Shown: positions 15,565 to 25,019 of the stretch, in pieces | How the letters are laid out: the number at the start of each line of letters is the position of its first letter | Numbering within the stretch: position 1 is the stretch's first letter | Source of the DNA: UBA1306 sp964396415 | GTDB taxonomy: Bacteria > Spirochaetota > Spirochaetia > Treponematales > Rectinemataceae | Direction of reading: 5' to 3' | Assembly: GCA_964396415.1 (NCBI GenBank) | Contig: CAYNFM010000002.1 | Span: 1 to 64,000, forward strand | DNA length: 64,000 nt | Notes under the pieces: model-generated | The model's database searches: none | What the model saw: the letters and a program-made list of their open reading frames with translations, nothing else | Told to the model about the DNA's origin: nothing | Translations under genes and position numbers: made by a program

Positions 15565-15593
15565 TTGACAGCGCTTCGGCATTTCTAAATAAT
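15565..15593 (+). promoter_or_regulatory. Promoter of the peptide ABC operon
   Basis: Consensus TTGACA (15565-15570), exactly 17 bases, AATAAT (15588-15593), followed by GGAGGTGAC and the ATG at 15629. It is the best sigma-70-type promoter in the window. Confidence 0.8.
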
Positions 15594-15628
15594 GATTTGA
15601 TTGTTCATATTGTTACCATGGAGGTGAC

Positions 15629-17176
15629 ATGAAAAGATTTACGGTATCGATCCTGATGGCCGCCTTCGTCCTCATCGGCGGCGCAGTATGGGCGCAGGAC
15701 ACGCTGGTGTATGGAACTACGGATAAAGTCACCCAGATGGATCCGGCGAGCGCCTACGACTTCCACACTTGGGAACTCTTCGATAATATCGACGAGAGCC
15801 TGCTCACCTACAAGCAAGGCACTTCGGAGATCATCCCTGGCCTCGCCGAGAGCTACACGGTCAACAAGGCCGGAGACGAGTATGTCTTCAAGCTGCGCAA
15901 GGGCCTCAAGTTCACGGACGGCACTCCCTTTACCGCAGATGCGGTTAAGTGGACTATCGACCGCGTCGTAGCCCTCAAGGGCGACCCTTCCTGGCTCGTC
16001 ACCCAATTCGTCAAGTCGGTCACCGTCGTGGATCCGCTCACGGTCAAATTCACCCTCAACGGGCCCACCGCCTTCTTTCCCTCGGTCATAGCCGGCAACC
16101 CGCCTTATTTCCCGCTGAGTCCTGGCGTCTACCCCGTCGACAAGATCATCAGCGACCCGACCGAGCTGAAGGGCGGCCAGCTCGTCGGGCTCGGACCCTA
16201 TAAGATCACCTCCTTCAAGCGGGACGAGGAGGTCATCTTCGAGGCGAACCCCGACTATTACGGTAAGGCCCCGACGATAAAGAAAATCATCATACGATAC
16301 TTCGCCGACGCCACGACCATGCGGCTCGCGCTCGAGAAGGGCGATGTCGATCTCGTCTACAAGTCCCTGAACCCATCCGATATCGCCGACCTGGCCAAGA
16401 ACCCGAAGATCGTCACGAACAAGCTGCCGGGTCCCTTCATCCGATTCCTCTGCTTCGAGACTTCCGAGAGCGTATTCAAGGACAAGAATCTGAGAAAGGC
16501 GATCACCGCCCTGATCGACAGGCCCGAGATCAACCAGAAAGTCTATCTCGGCCAAAACGAGCCTCTCTACTCCCTCATACCCAAGGGTATGCTCTACCAC
16601 AACGAGGACTTCAAGACCGACATCGGGGACGGCAATGTCGCCTTGGCCGAGAAGCTCCTCAAGGCCGCCGGCTACAGCAAGGACAAGCCCTTCGAATTCG
16701 ATCTCTGGTATACCCCGAGCCACTATGGCGATACCGAGGTCAACCTGGCCGAGGTCGCGAAGTCCCAGCTCGAGAAGACGCCCCTCGTCAAGGTCACGAT
16801 CAAGAGCGCCGAGTGGGCCACCTACAAGCAGCAGTTCAACAAGAAGCAGATGCCCGCCTACTTCCTCGGCTGGTATCCCGATTACGTGGACCCGGACGAC
16901 TACACCGCCGCTTTCGCCCAAACCGACGCCTCGGCCGGCGAGGGCATCTTCTTCTCGAACAAGGACTGGGACGCGCTCTTCCTCAAGGAAGAGAATACGC
17001 CCGACCCGAAAGTCCGCCAGCAGCTCTTCGAGCAGGTCCAGAAGTGGTGGACCGACGAAGTGCCTTGCGCCCCGATCTTCCAGGGTAACCTCTACGTCCT
17101 CACGCAGAAGAACGTGACCGGCGTAAAGATCGGCGCGCCGCTGATCTTCCGGTACGACTCGTTGATGTTCAAGTAG
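15629..17176 (+). CDS. Peptide/oligopeptide ABC transporter substrate-binding protein (family 5)
   Basis: A 515-residue exported binding protein with a signal peptide cleaved near AVWAQ. Family 5 hallmarks include IIPGLAESYTV, FKLRKGLKFTDGTPFTADAVKWTIDRV, GPYKITSFKRDEEVIFEANPDYYGKAP, LRKAITALIDR and the late aromatic AEWATYKQQF region. It would deliver peptides or similar solutes to the permease pair encoded downstream. GGAGGTGAC supports the start. A strong hairpin just after the stop codon probably makes this gene more highly expressed than the membrane components. Ligand specificity cannot be read from sequence. Confidence 0.95.
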   Translation: MKRFTVSILMAAFVLIGGAVWAQDTLVYGTTDKVTQMDPASAYDFHTWELFDNIDESLLTYKQGTSEIIPGLAESYTVNKAGDEYVFKLRKGLKFTDGTPFTADAVKWTIDRVVALKGDPSWLVTQFVKSVTVVDPLTVKFTLNGPTAFFPSVIAGNPPYFPLSPGVYPVDKIISDPTELKGGQLVGLGPYKITSFKRDEEVIFEANPDYYGKAPTIKKIIIRYFADATTMRLALEKGDVDLVYKSLNPSDIADLAKNPKIVTNKLPGPFIRFLCFETSESVFKDKNLRKAITALIDRPEINQKVYLGQNEPLYSLIPKGMLYHNEDFKTDIGDGNVALAEKLLKAAGYSKDKPFEFDLWYTPSHYGDTEVNLAEVAKSQLEKTPLVKVTIKSAEWATYKQQFNKKQMPAYFLGWYPDYVDPDDYTAAFAQTDASAGEGIFFSNKDWDALFLKEENTPDPKVRQQLFEQVQKWWTDEVPCAPIFQGNLYVLTQKNVTGVKIGAPLIFRYDSLMFK

Positions 17177-17204
17177 CGATCGGGCGGGACGCCATGTAAG
17201 CGGA

Positions 17205-17243
17205 GAGGAGCCGTTCGATTGGCTCGAACGGCTCCTCTTCTTT
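17205..17243 (+). terminator. Intra-operon terminator/stabiliser hairpin
   Basis: GAGGAGCCGTTCGA (17205-17218) and its exact complement (17224-17237) form a 14-bp stem with a 5-base loop, then TTCTTT. It lies between the binding-protein and permease genes. Partial termination or mRNA protection here would explain excess binding protein. Confidence 0.7.
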
Positions 17244-17278
17244 ACCGTCCCGCCTCAAGCTCCCGGCAGAAGGCACTG

Positions 17279-18295
17279 ATGAGACGCATCTTCAAGTATC
17301 TCGTTGCACGGCTCCTTTTGATGTTCCCGATGCTCTTCGTCCTATTAACCCTGGTCTTCGTCGTCCTGCGGGTCATGCCGGGCGATCCCGTATCCGCGAT
17401 GCTAGGCGGCCACGCCCCCGAGAAGGTCATCCAGGAGAAGAAGAAGGAGCTGGGCCTGGACAAGCCGATCGGCGCCCAATACCTCGAGTACCTCGGCCAG
17501 CTCGCCCGCTTCGACTTCGGCAAGTCGATGATCCTGGAGGAGAGGGTCTCCAAACCCATCCTCGACAAGCTGCCCGCCACTATTGAGCTAACCGTTAGCG
17601 GTCTCATCATCTGCCTGGGCATCGGCGTGCCCCTCGGCGTGCGCGCGGCGCGCAGGCGTCGTACGGGCCACGACTTCGGCATAAGGCTTTATGCCAATGT
17701 CGTGTACTGTATCCCTGTCTTCTGGATGGGCCTGATGCTCCAGATGATCTTCGGCGTCTTCCTGAACCTCTTCCCGATCTCGGGCCGGGTAGGGAGCCGG
17801 GTAATCTCCGGGGAATTCGACAGGACCGGCTTCTACGTCCTGGACACTCTCTTCGCGGGCAAATTCCTCGCCTTGGGCGACGTGCTCTATCACCTTGCCC
17901 TTCCCGCGGTCACGCTCGGCATCGTCCTTTCCGGCGTATTCGTCAGGCTCACGCGCGCGAACATGCTGGATGTCCTCAAATCCGACTTCGTGTTGGCCAG
18001 CAGAGCGCGGGGCGTACCCGAGCGGGCAGTCGTCTACAAGCACGCGCTCAAGAACGCCCTCATCCCCATCATCACCATGCTAGGACTGCAATTCAGCGCC
18101 CTCCTGGCCGGGGCGATATTGACCGAGACGACTTTCTCATGGCCGGGAATGGGACGCCTCCTCTTGGAAAGGATCTATCTCCGGGACTACCCGACGATCC
18201 AAGGAATAATCGTGGTGTACGCCCTCATCGTGAGCTTGGTCTCGCTCCTTGTCGACATCGTCTACGCGGTCATCGATCCGCGGGTCAGGCTTTAG
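17279..18295 (+). CDS. Peptide ABC transporter permease, DppB/OppB type
   Basis: A 338-residue inner-membrane permease with about six helices. The N-terminal VLLTLVFVVLRVMPGDPV, the long periplasmic loop, and the EAA-type cytoplasmic loop (ASRARGVPERAVVYKHALKNALIPIITMLGL) identify the B-type subunit. It pairs with the next gene product to form the channel. The start at 17279 gives the normal MRRIFKYLVARLL terminus; the in-frame ATG/GTG upstream would begin inside the terminator hairpin. It is the second gene of the operon, 10 bases before the C-type permease. Confidence 0.93.
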   Translation: MRRIFKYLVARLLLMFPMLFVLLTLVFVVLRVMPGDPVSAMLGGHAPEKVIQEKKKELGLDKPIGAQYLEYLGQLARFDFGKSMILEERVSKPILDKLPATIELTVSGLIICLGIGVPLGVRAARRRRTGHDFGIRLYANVVYCIPVFWMGLMLQMIFGVFLNLFPISGRVGSRVISGEFDRTGFYVLDTLFAGKFLALGDVLYHLALPAVTLGIVLSGVFVRLTRANMLDVLKSDFVLASRARGVPERAVVYKHALKNALIPIITMLGLQFSALLAGAILTETTFSWPGMGRLLLERIYLRDYPTIQGIIVVYALIVSLVSLLVDIVYAVIDPRVRL

Positions 18296-18305
18296 GAGGG
18301 CGCCG

Positions 18306-19226
18306 ATGAACAAAGCGCATCGCGACATCGGGCTCGAGGCCGCCAGATTCTCGCCGGCGGCCGGCATGGCCAAGCTCGTAGGCCGTTTCTCGGAAGCGGC
18401 ACGCAGGTACAGGATCGAATGGTGGATCCTCATGGCCGGGATCCTCGTGATCGGCGTCATCGCCTTCATGACGATCTTTCCCGGGGTGTTCACGTCGTAC
18501 AGCCCAATGGACCAGAACGCTGGCCCGCAGATGGCGAGGCCGAGCGCCGCCCACGTCATGGGCATAGACAATCTCGGCAGGGACGTCGGCGCCCGCATGG
18601 TCTACGGGGCGCGGACGATCCTGGGAGTGGCGATAGCGGCCGCCATGCTGTCGGCCTTGATCGGCATTCCCCTCGGCCTCATTTCCGGCTTCACCGGCAA
18701 CTGGCTCGACAAGGTGCTTTCGCTGGTCATGGACTCGGTCTACTCCTTCCCAGGTCTCATCCTCGCGATCGCCTTCGCGGCCATGCTCGGGCCGGGCGTG
18801 ATCAACATAACCCTGGCGGTGTCGGTCGTATATATCCCAACTTATTTCCGCCTCGTGCGCGGCCAGACCCTCTCGATAAAGGAAGAGCTCTACGTCGAGG
18901 CGGCGCGGGCCATCGGCGCCAGGCGAGGGGTCATCCTCGCCAAGTACATATTCCCGAACGTCATCGCGACCGTCGTGGTCGTGTTCTCGCTCAATATTGC
19001 CGACGCGATCATGACCGAGGCGGCTCTGTCCTATATCGGCCTCGGCCTCCCCGCGGGCATTCCCGACTGGGGCATGGACCTCTCCATGGGGAAAAAGTTC
19101 CTGCCCTCGGGCGTATGGTGGATGATCACCTATCCGGGGCTCATGATCATGACTCTCGCGCTCGGCTTTACGATGCTCGGCGAGGGTCTATCGGAGATCC
19201 TCAACCCGAGGCTGCAGGAGTATTGA
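18306..19226 (+). CDS. Peptide ABC transporter permease, DppC/OppC type
   Basis: A 306-residue permease. It has the N-terminal OppC_N helix (WWILMAGILVIGVIAFMTIF), MGIDNLGRDVGARMVYGARTIL, and the EAA loop ARAIGARRGVILAKYIFPNV, with about six membrane spans. This is the partner of the DppB-type subunit. AGGAGGG six bases upstream supports the ATG at 18306. The stop codon is followed two bases later by the first ATPase gene. All motifs are standard and nothing unusual is seen. Confidence 0.93.
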   Translation: MNKAHRDIGLEAARFSPAAGMAKLVGRFSEAARRYRIEWWILMAGILVIGVIAFMTIFPGVFTSYSPMDQNAGPQMARPSAAHVMGIDNLGRDVGARMVYGARTILGVAIAAAMLSALIGIPLGLISGFTGNWLDKVLSLVMDSVYSFPGLILAIAFAAMLGPGVINITLAVSVVYIPTYFRLVRGQTLSIKEELYVEAARAIGARRGVILAKYIFPNVIATVVVVFSLNIADAIMTEAALSYIGLGLPAGIPDWGMDLSMGKKFLPSGVWWMITYPGLMIMTLALGFTMLGEGLSEILNPRLQEY

Positions 19227-19228
19227 CG

Positions 19229-20209
19229 ATGGCATACGCAGACGGCGACCCGATCCTGGAGATCCATGGGCTCTCGATCGCCTATCCCATATCGATCGGC
19301 ACGGTGCGCGCCGTCGAGTCCGTCTCGCTCTCGGTGCGCAAAGGCGAGGTGCTCGGCATCGTCGGCGAGTCCGGCTGCGGCAAGTCCACGCTCGGCCTCT
19401 CGATATTGAAGCTCATGAAGCCGCCGGGACGGATTAGCGCCGGGAGCATCCTGTATAAAGGCGCGGACGTCCTCTCGATGGGCGAGAAATCCCTCCTCGA
19501 CCTCCGGGGCCGGAACATCGCGATGATCTTCCAGAACCCGCTCACGTCGCTCGACCCGCTGGTCACCGTTCAGGATCATTTCGTGGAGGCGATCCGCGTT
19601 CACGAGCCCGAAGTCGGAAGGAAGGATTGTCGGGCGAGGGCCGAGGCGATATTGAGCGACCTGGGCATCGAGGGGCGTAGGCTCTCCGAGTACCCCTATC
19701 AGCTCTCCGGCGGCATGCGCCAGCGCATCATGATCGGCCTCGCCCTCATCCTGCACCCCGACATCCTCCTGGCGGACGAGCCGACGACGGCCCTCGACGT
19801 GATCGTCGAGGCCGGCTTCACCGAGCTCCTCATGAAGCTGAAGCGGCAATACGACCTCACGGTGCTCTTGATCTCGCACAACCTGGGCCTCGTCGCCGAG
19901 ATGGCCGACAGGATAGCCGTGATGTACGGCGGGCGGATCGCCGAGCTCGCGTCGGTCGAGGACATCTTCGCCAGGCCCTTGCATCCCTATACCCGAGGGC
20001 TCATGGCCTGCGTACCTAATATCCTCCTCGACCAGAAAGAGCTCGTGGCGATGCCGGGGAGCCCCCCCGACTTAGTCGACGCGCCCGAGGGCTGTCCCTT
20101 CGCCCCCCGCTGCCCCGAGGTCATGGAGGTTTGCAGGGTCGAGACGCCGAGGCTCAAGGATTACGGCGGTCCCGCCGCCGCATGCTGGCTCTACGAAAGG
20201 AAGGCTTGA
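19229..20209 (+). CDS. Peptide ABC transporter ATP-binding protein, DppD/OppD type
   Basis: A 326-residue ATPase. Walker A GESGCGKST, Q-loop FQNPLTSLDP, signature LSGGMRQR, Walker B ILLADEPTTALD, H-loop SHN, and the C-terminal oligopeptide domain with the cysteines of GCPFAPRCPEVMEVC, which bind an Fe-S cluster in relatives. It heterodimerises with the next gene product to energise uptake. GGAG lies upstream, across the permease stop codon. The longer upstream ORF is only an open frame through the permease gene. Confidence 0.94.
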   Translation: MAYADGDPILEIHGLSIAYPISIGTVRAVESVSLSVRKGEVLGIVGESGCGKSTLGLSILKLMKPPGRISAGSILYKGADVLSMGEKSLLDLRGRNIAMIFQNPLTSLDPLVTVQDHFVEAIRVHEPEVGRKDCRARAEAILSDLGIEGRRLSEYPYQLSGGMRQRIMIGLALILHPDILLADEPTTALDVIVEAGFTELLMKLKRQYDLTVLLISHNLGLVAEMADRIAVMYGGRIAELASVEDIFARPLHPYTRGLMACVPNILLDQKELVAMPGSPPDLVDAPEGCPFAPRCPEVMEVCRVETPRLKDYGGPAAACWLYERKA

Positions 20210-20210
20210 G

Positions 20211-21179
20211 ATGGCCGCCCTGGTAAAAGCGGAGCGCCTCGTGAAGGATTTTCCCGTAAGGGGCGCCTTTCCGGGCAGCAAGAAGAAATACGTGCACGCG
20301 GTCGACTACGTGGACCTCGCGATCGAGGAAGGGGAAGTGCTCGGCCTGGCGGGCGAGTCGGGCTCGGGCAAGTCCACCACCGGCCGCCTCCTCGTCCGCC
20401 TCGTGGAGCCGAGCTCGGGACGAATCGAGTACCGCGGGCGGGATATCACGGAATATCCCAGGCGCGAGCTTGAGGCGCTGAGGGCGAAGATACAGATGAT
20501 CTTCCAGGATCCGGTCAGCTCGCTTTCGCCGCGGATGAGCGTCGGCGAGGCCATCGGCCATCCGCTCAAGATCCACGGACTGGGCGACGCCGCCCGGCGC
20601 AGGGACGCCGTCCTCGGGATCATGGAGAAGGTGGGGCTGTCTCCCGCCCCCTATCTCTACCGGAAATATCCCCACCAGCTCTCGGGCGGGCAGAGCCAGC
20701 GCGTCGTGATCGCGCGAGCCCTCGTGACGAGGCCCGACTTCATCGTAGCCGACGAGCCGATCGCGATGGCCGACGTCTCGGTTCGCGCCCTCATCCTCCA
20801 GCTCATGCGCCAGCTCAAGGACGAGATGGGCCTCACCTATCTCTTCATCACGCACGACCTCGCGACGGCCAAATACCTCTGCGACAGGGTCGCCATCATG
20901 TACCTGGGAAGGATCGTCGAAATGGCCACGCGAGACGAGCTGTTCTCCCATCCGCATCACCCCTACGCCAAGGCCCTCCTCGCAGCCGTCCCGATTCCCG
21001 ATCCCAAGGCGCGGAAGCCAAAGAACCTGCCGGCCGGAGAGATCCCGAGCGCGATCGACCCTCCTTCGGGCTGCCATTTCCACCCGCGCTGCCCTTACGC
21101 CATGCCCGCCTGCTCCTTGGCTCGACCTCCCTTGAGGGACTTGGGCTCGGGGCATCTCTCGGCATGCATACTCGAGTAG
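20211..21179 (+). CDS. Peptide ABC transporter ATP-binding protein, DppF/OppF type
   Basis: A 322-residue ATPase. Walker A GESGSGKST, Q-loop FQDPVSSLSP, signature LSGGQSQR, Walker B FIVADEPIAMAD, H-loop THD, and C-terminal SGCHFHPRCPYAMPAC. The D-loop region reads DEPIAMADVSVRA where most relatives have DEPVSALDVSVQA. That change is conservative and seen in some family members, so activity is likely retained. It begins one base after the previous stop codon, indicating coupled translation. Last transporter ATPase of the operon, followed by a lipoprotein gene. Confidence 0.93.
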   Translation: MAALVKAERLVKDFPVRGAFPGSKKKYVHAVDYVDLAIEEGEVLGLAGESGSGKSTTGRLLVRLVEPSSGRIEYRGRDITEYPRRELEALRAKIQMIFQDPVSSLSPRMSVGEAIGHPLKIHGLGDAARRRDAVLGIMEKVGLSPAPYLYRKYPHQLSGGQSQRVVIARALVTRPDFIVADEPIAMADVSVRALILQLMRQLKDEMGLTYLFITHDLATAKYLCDRVAIMYLGRIVEMATRDELFSHPHHPYAKALLAAVPIPDPKARKPKNLPAGEIPSAIDPPSGCHFHPRCPYAMPACSLARPPLRDLGSGHLSACILE

Positions 21180-21195
21180 GGAAGGGATGAGCCCC

Positions 21196-22440
21196 ATGAG
21201 TCCCGGCCCGAGCTCCGCGATGCGCGCCTTCGCCTTGCTTCTGGCCGCGCTCTGCGCATCCTGCGCGCTCCCCGGCAAAGATCGCGCGGAGCCCCCCCGG
21301 ATCGTCATAGTCACGCCTTCGGAAGCCTCGGCTCCGGAGGAGTTCAGGGGCGCCGAGGCCCTCGCCCTGGCCTATTCGGCTAAAGGCTCGAAGGGCGAGA
21401 TCGCGCATGCGATTCTTCCCGGCGCCGAAGCCTCGGGGAACGCGAAGGCGTCGGGCGCAGTCGAGGCAAGGATGCGACCCTCCGAGGCCTCCGTCGCCGC
21501 CTTCATCGTCGACGCCGCGAGCGACGCGAAGGCCGTCGTCGTCGATCCTGCTCTCCCCGGCAGCGCCGAGGGATTTCGCCGCGCGAAGCTCGCGAAGCCC
21601 GGCCTATTGTGCCTCGCGGGCGGCTCGCGCGAGCTCCCTCTCGCCATCGAGGCGTCGGCCGACATGGTAGTGGACCTCGATCGCGCGTATCGAGCCTATC
21701 TTATCCCGTGGGCGGCCAAGAAGATGGGGGTCAAGACTCTAGTAGCGATCTACGGACAGGACGGGGATGCCGATCCTTCGACGGCTCGCGAGCGAGCGAT
21801 CATGTCTGAGGCCTCGACGGACCTAGGGCTCAAGTACGCATCGATGATCGCGCCGAAAGGCGCGGATGCGGTCGCGTACGCCCGCGCGATGACAGGCGCC
21901 TGGCTTCGCGACTATGGTCCCGATGCCTCCCTGTATTCTCCCGACGCAGAGCTGGCGGTTCCTCTCATAGCGGGCAGCCTTGCCGGCGGCGGCCTCATCG
22001 TGGACGAGGCGGGCGAGGCTACGCGCTCGACCTACGCGGCTGCCATCGGCATGGACCTCGGCCCGGCGAGGGGCGACGCTAAAATGGAGAGGGCGCTTGT
22101 AGAGCGGGCTCTCGACGCCCTGGGGGTCCGCGGGCGCTTCGGCGAGTGGGATGCGGGCTATGCCCGGTCGAGCGTAGAGGGCCTGGGAGAATTCGCCCTC
22201 CGCGTGGTAGAGGGCAGGGCGCGCAAGGATGTCTTGAAGGACCTGATTGCGGCGATCGACTCGCGTTCTCCCGGCGCTTCATGGCTCGCGGCCTACGATA
22301 TCGATCCCGAGACCGGGGTGCGGTCCGCCAATCGAGTCCTTTTGCGACAGGATGTCTATGCCTTCGGCTCGGGCTACCTACAGAGCGCACTGCAGGCCGT
22401 GCCCGAAAAATACCTCTCGATTCGCGGCCCCCCGCAATAG
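21196..22440 (+). CDS. DUF3798-like lipoprotein
   Basis: About 414 residues with a signal sequence (MRAFALLLAALCASC) ending in a lipobox. The mature part resembles the DUF3798 proteins seen in spirochaetes and some Firmicutes, which have a periplasmic-binding-protein-like two-lobe fold. Evidence includes alternating beta/alpha segments and stretches such as ADMVVDLDRAYRAYLIPWAAKKMG. Lying 16 bases after the transporter operon, it may be an accessory binding or sensing protein. ATG at 21196 is preferred because GGGAAGGG is nine bases upstream; 21187 and 21223 are alternatives. Domain family call is from memory of motifs. Confidence 0.65.
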   Translation: MSPGPSSAMRAFALLLAALCASCALPGKDRAEPPRIVIVTPSEASAPEEFRGAEALALAYSAKGSKGEIAHAILPGAEASGNAKASGAVEARMRPSEASVAAFIVDAASDAKAVVVDPALPGSAEGFRRAKLAKPGLLCLAGGSRELPLAIEASADMVVDLDRAYRAYLIPWAAKKMGVKTLVAIYGQDGDADPSTARERAIMSEASTDLGLKYASMIAPKGADAVAYARAMTGAWLRDYGPDASLYSPDAELAVPLIAGSLAGGGLIVDEAGEATRSTYAAAIGMDLGPARGDAKMERALVERALDALGVRGRFGEWDAGYARSSVEGLGEFALRVVEGRARKDVLKDLIAAIDSRSPGASWLAAYDIDPETGVRSANRVLLRQDVYAFGSGYLQSALQAVPEKYLSIRGPPQ

Positions 22441-22464
22441 GCCGGGCGCGGAAACCCGCGCGTG

Positions 22465-22494
22465 TTGATTCTCGAGTCCCCTCTCGTTTACTAT
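22465..22494 (+). promoter_or_regulatory. Promoter of leuS
   Basis: TTGATT (22465-22470), 18-base spacer, TACTAT (22489-22494), about 38 bases before the leuS ATG. Confidence 0.5.
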
Positions 22495-22532
22495 CTGCCA
22501 ATCGTCGTCATCGGGGTCTAGGGGGCGCGTCC

Positions 22533-25016
22533 ATGGCAAAGTATCCGTTCGGGGAGATCGAGAAGAAATGGCAAGCGCGCTGGGAATCCGAAAAGTCCTT
22601 CCGCGCGGTCGAGGATTCCGCATATCCCAAGGAAAAGCGACGCTACGTTCTCGACATGTTCCCTTATCCCTCCGGCGCCGGGCTCCACGTCGGCCATCCC
22701 GAGGGCTATACGGCCACTGACATCTATTGCCGCTATCTCCGGATGAAGGGATACAACGTCCTCCATCCCATGGGCTTCGACGCCTTCGGCCTCCCCGCCG
22801 AGAATTACGCGATCCAGACCGGAACCCACCCTGCCGTGACGACGATTGCGAACATCGAGCGCTTCAGGGAGCAGATCAAATCCCTCGGATTCTCCTACGA
22901 TTGGGACCGGGAGGTTTCGACCTGCGATCCCGGCTACTACAAATGGACGCAATGGATCTTCCTCAAGCTCTTCGAGCGCGGCCTGGCCTACGAGGCCGAC
23001 ATGCCGATCAACTGGTGCCCTTCCTGCAAGACCGGCCTCGCCAACGAGGAGGTGAAGGACGGGGAGTGCGATCGCTGCGGCACCAAGGTAGTACGCAAGA
23101 GGATACGCCAGTGGGTGCTCAAGATTACCGCCTATGCGGAGCGGCTTCTCGAGGACCTCGACGGTCTAGATTGGCCCGAAGCCGTCAAGCTCATGCAGCG
23201 CAACTGGATCGGCCGATCGGAGGGCGCGATCGTCAGCTTCCCGATCGAACGTAAGGTGGGATCGGCGCATGCCGATCCCGCGAAATCGATCGCAGAGGGC
23301 GATCGATTAGAGATCTTCACTACTCGAGCGGATACGCTCTTCGGCGCCACCTACATGGTGCTCGCCCCGGAGCATCCCCTCGTGGCCGAGATCGTCGCCG
23401 CGGACTGCCGCGAGGCCGTAAGCGCCTACATCGATGCCGCCGCGAGAAAGAGCGACCTGGAGCGCACCGACCTCGCAAAGGAGAAGTCCGGCGTATTTAC
23501 CGGCGCATACGCGATCAACCCCATGAGCGGCGATCGCGTCCCCATCTGGATCTCCGACTACGTCCTCATCTCCTACGGGACGGGGGCCATCATGGCAGTC
23601 CCCGCCCACGACGACAGGGATTGGGATTTCGCGAAGAAGTTCGACCTCCCCATCGTCCAGGTAGTCGCGTCCAAGGCGCAATACGAATCGGGCGCCGATT
23701 TCGCGTCGGAACCCGCAATATGCGATATCGAGGACGGCTATTCGGTCAACTCGGGCGAGTTCAGCGGGCTGGAGACCGAAAAAGCCAAGCTCCGAATCAT
23801 CGAAAAGCTGGAGCGCGACGGCATGGGCGCGAGGGCCGTGAATTACAAGCTGCGCGACTGGGTCTTCTCGCGGCAGCGGTACTGGGGCGAGCCCATCCCC
23901 CTCGTGCATTGCGCGAAGTGCGGCATCGTTCCCGTCCCCGAGTCCGAGCTTCCCCTCGTGCTGCCCGAGGTCAAGAGCTACACGCCTTCCGGCACGGGAG
24001 AATCGCCCCTGGCCAATATCCCCGAGTGGGTCGAAACGACCTGTCCTAAGTGCGGCGGCCCGGCGAAGCGCGAGACGAACACTATGCCGCAGTGGGCGGG
24101 CTCGTGCTGGTACTACCTTCGCTTCCTCGATCCGACGAATCCGGACGCCTTTGCCTCGAAGGTCGCGAGCGAGTATTGGATGCCGGTCGACCTCTACGTC
24201 GGCGGAGCCGAGCACGCGGTTCTCCACCTCCTCTACTCGCGCTTCTGGCACAAGGTCCTCTACGATATCGGCGCCGTCTCAACCAAGGAGCCCTTCGCCC
24301 GCCTCATCAACCAAGGCATGATCCTAGGCGAGGACAACCAGAAGATGTCCAAGAGCAGGGGTAACGTTATCAACCCCGACGACATCATCCGGGACTTCGG
24401 CGCCGACTCGATGCGGGTCTATGAGATGTTCATGGGCCCCCTCGAAGTATCCAAGCCTTGGGCGACCGCAGGCCTCATCGGCGTGAGCCGATTTCTCGAG
24501 AAAACATGGTCCTTGTCGGCACGCGGCCTCGTCGACGCCGACCCCGGTCAGGACTCTCTCAAGGCCCTTCACCGAGCGATCAAGAAAGTGAGCGGCGATA
24601 CCGACAGCCTGAATTTCAACACCGCGATCTCGGCCATGATGATATACGTCAACGAGCTCGGCAGGCTCGAAACCCTGCAGCGCTCGCTCTGGGAGCCTCT
24701 CATACTCCTCCTCGCGCCCTATGCGCCCCATCTGGCCGAGGAGCTCTGGGAGCGGGCGGGACACGCGAATAGCCTCGCGCGCGAGGCCTGGCCCACCTGG
24801 GACGAGTCCCTTTGCGCGGACGAGACGAAGGAGATCGTCGTTCAGGTGAACGGCAAGATCCGCGAGCGCTTTACCGCTCCGGCCGGCTCGCCCGAGGCCG
24901 AGCTCGAATCGAGGGCGATGGCCATGCCCAAGGTGGCGGAATGGATCGGGGGGAAGCGGGTCGCGAGAGTGATCGTGGTCAAGGACAGGCTCGTCAATTT
25001 CGTCGTGACCGGCTAG
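22533..25016 (+). CDS. leuS: Leucyl-tRNA synthetase
   Basis: Charges tRNA-Leu. At 827 residues it has the normal bacterial length. Signature elements: LHVGHPEGYTATD (HIGH motif) near residue 50, zinc-type cysteines CPSC/CDRCG near 160-185, the CP1 editing domain (TRADTLFGATY and YGTGAIMAVPAHDDRD), WYYLRF, QKMSKSRGN (KMSKS) near 605, and the C-terminal anticodon and tRNA-binding domains. AGGGGG seven bases upstream supports the ATG at 22533; the long upstream open frame is not coding. Notably the same window carries a leader whose translation should respond to charged tRNA-Leu. Confidence 0.97.
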   Translation: MAKYPFGEIEKKWQARWESEKSFRAVEDSAYPKEKRRYVLDMFPYPSGAGLHVGHPEGYTATDIYCRYLRMKGYNVLHPMGFDAFGLPAENYAIQTGTHPAVTTIANIERFREQIKSLGFSYDWDREVSTCDPGYYKWTQWIFLKLFERGLAYEADMPINWCPSCKTGLANEEVKDGECDRCGTKVVRKRIRQWVLKITAYAERLLEDLDGLDWPEAVKLMQRNWIGRSEGAIVSFPIERKVGSAHADPAKSIAEGDRLEIFTTRADTLFGATYMVLAPEHPLVAEIVAADCREAVSAYIDAAARKSDLERTDLAKEKSGVFTGAYAINPMSGDRVPIWISDYVLISYGTGAIMAVPAHDDRDWDFAKKFDLPIVQVVASKAQYESGADFASEPAICDIEDGYSVNSGEFSGLETEKAKLRIIEKLERDGMGARAVNYKLRDWVFSRQRYWGEPIPLVHCAKCGIVPVPESELPLVLPEVKSYTPSGTGESPLANIPEWVETTCPKCGGPAKRETNTMPQWAGSCWYYLRFLDPTNPDAFASKVASEYWMPVDLYVGGAEHAVLHLLYSRFWHKVLYDIGAVSTKEPFARLINQGMILGEDNQKMSKSRGNVINPDDIIRDFGADSMRVYEMFMGPLEVSKPWATAGLIGVSRFLEKTWSLSARGLVDADPGQDSLKALHRAIKKVSGDTDSLNFNTAISAMMIYVNELGRLETLQRSLWEPLILLLAPYAPHLAEELWERAGHANSLAREAWPTWDESLCADETKEIVVQVNGKIRERFTAPAGSPEAELESRAMAMPKVAEWIGGKRVARVIVVKDRLVNFVVTG

Positions 25017-25019
25017 GGC

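Noticed and set aside
15605..16921. A 438-codon minus-strand frame opposite the binding-protein gene
   Set aside because: The plus-strand product is a clear family 5 binding protein with promoter and ribosome site; the antisense product is low-complexity Asp/Leu/Val-rich.
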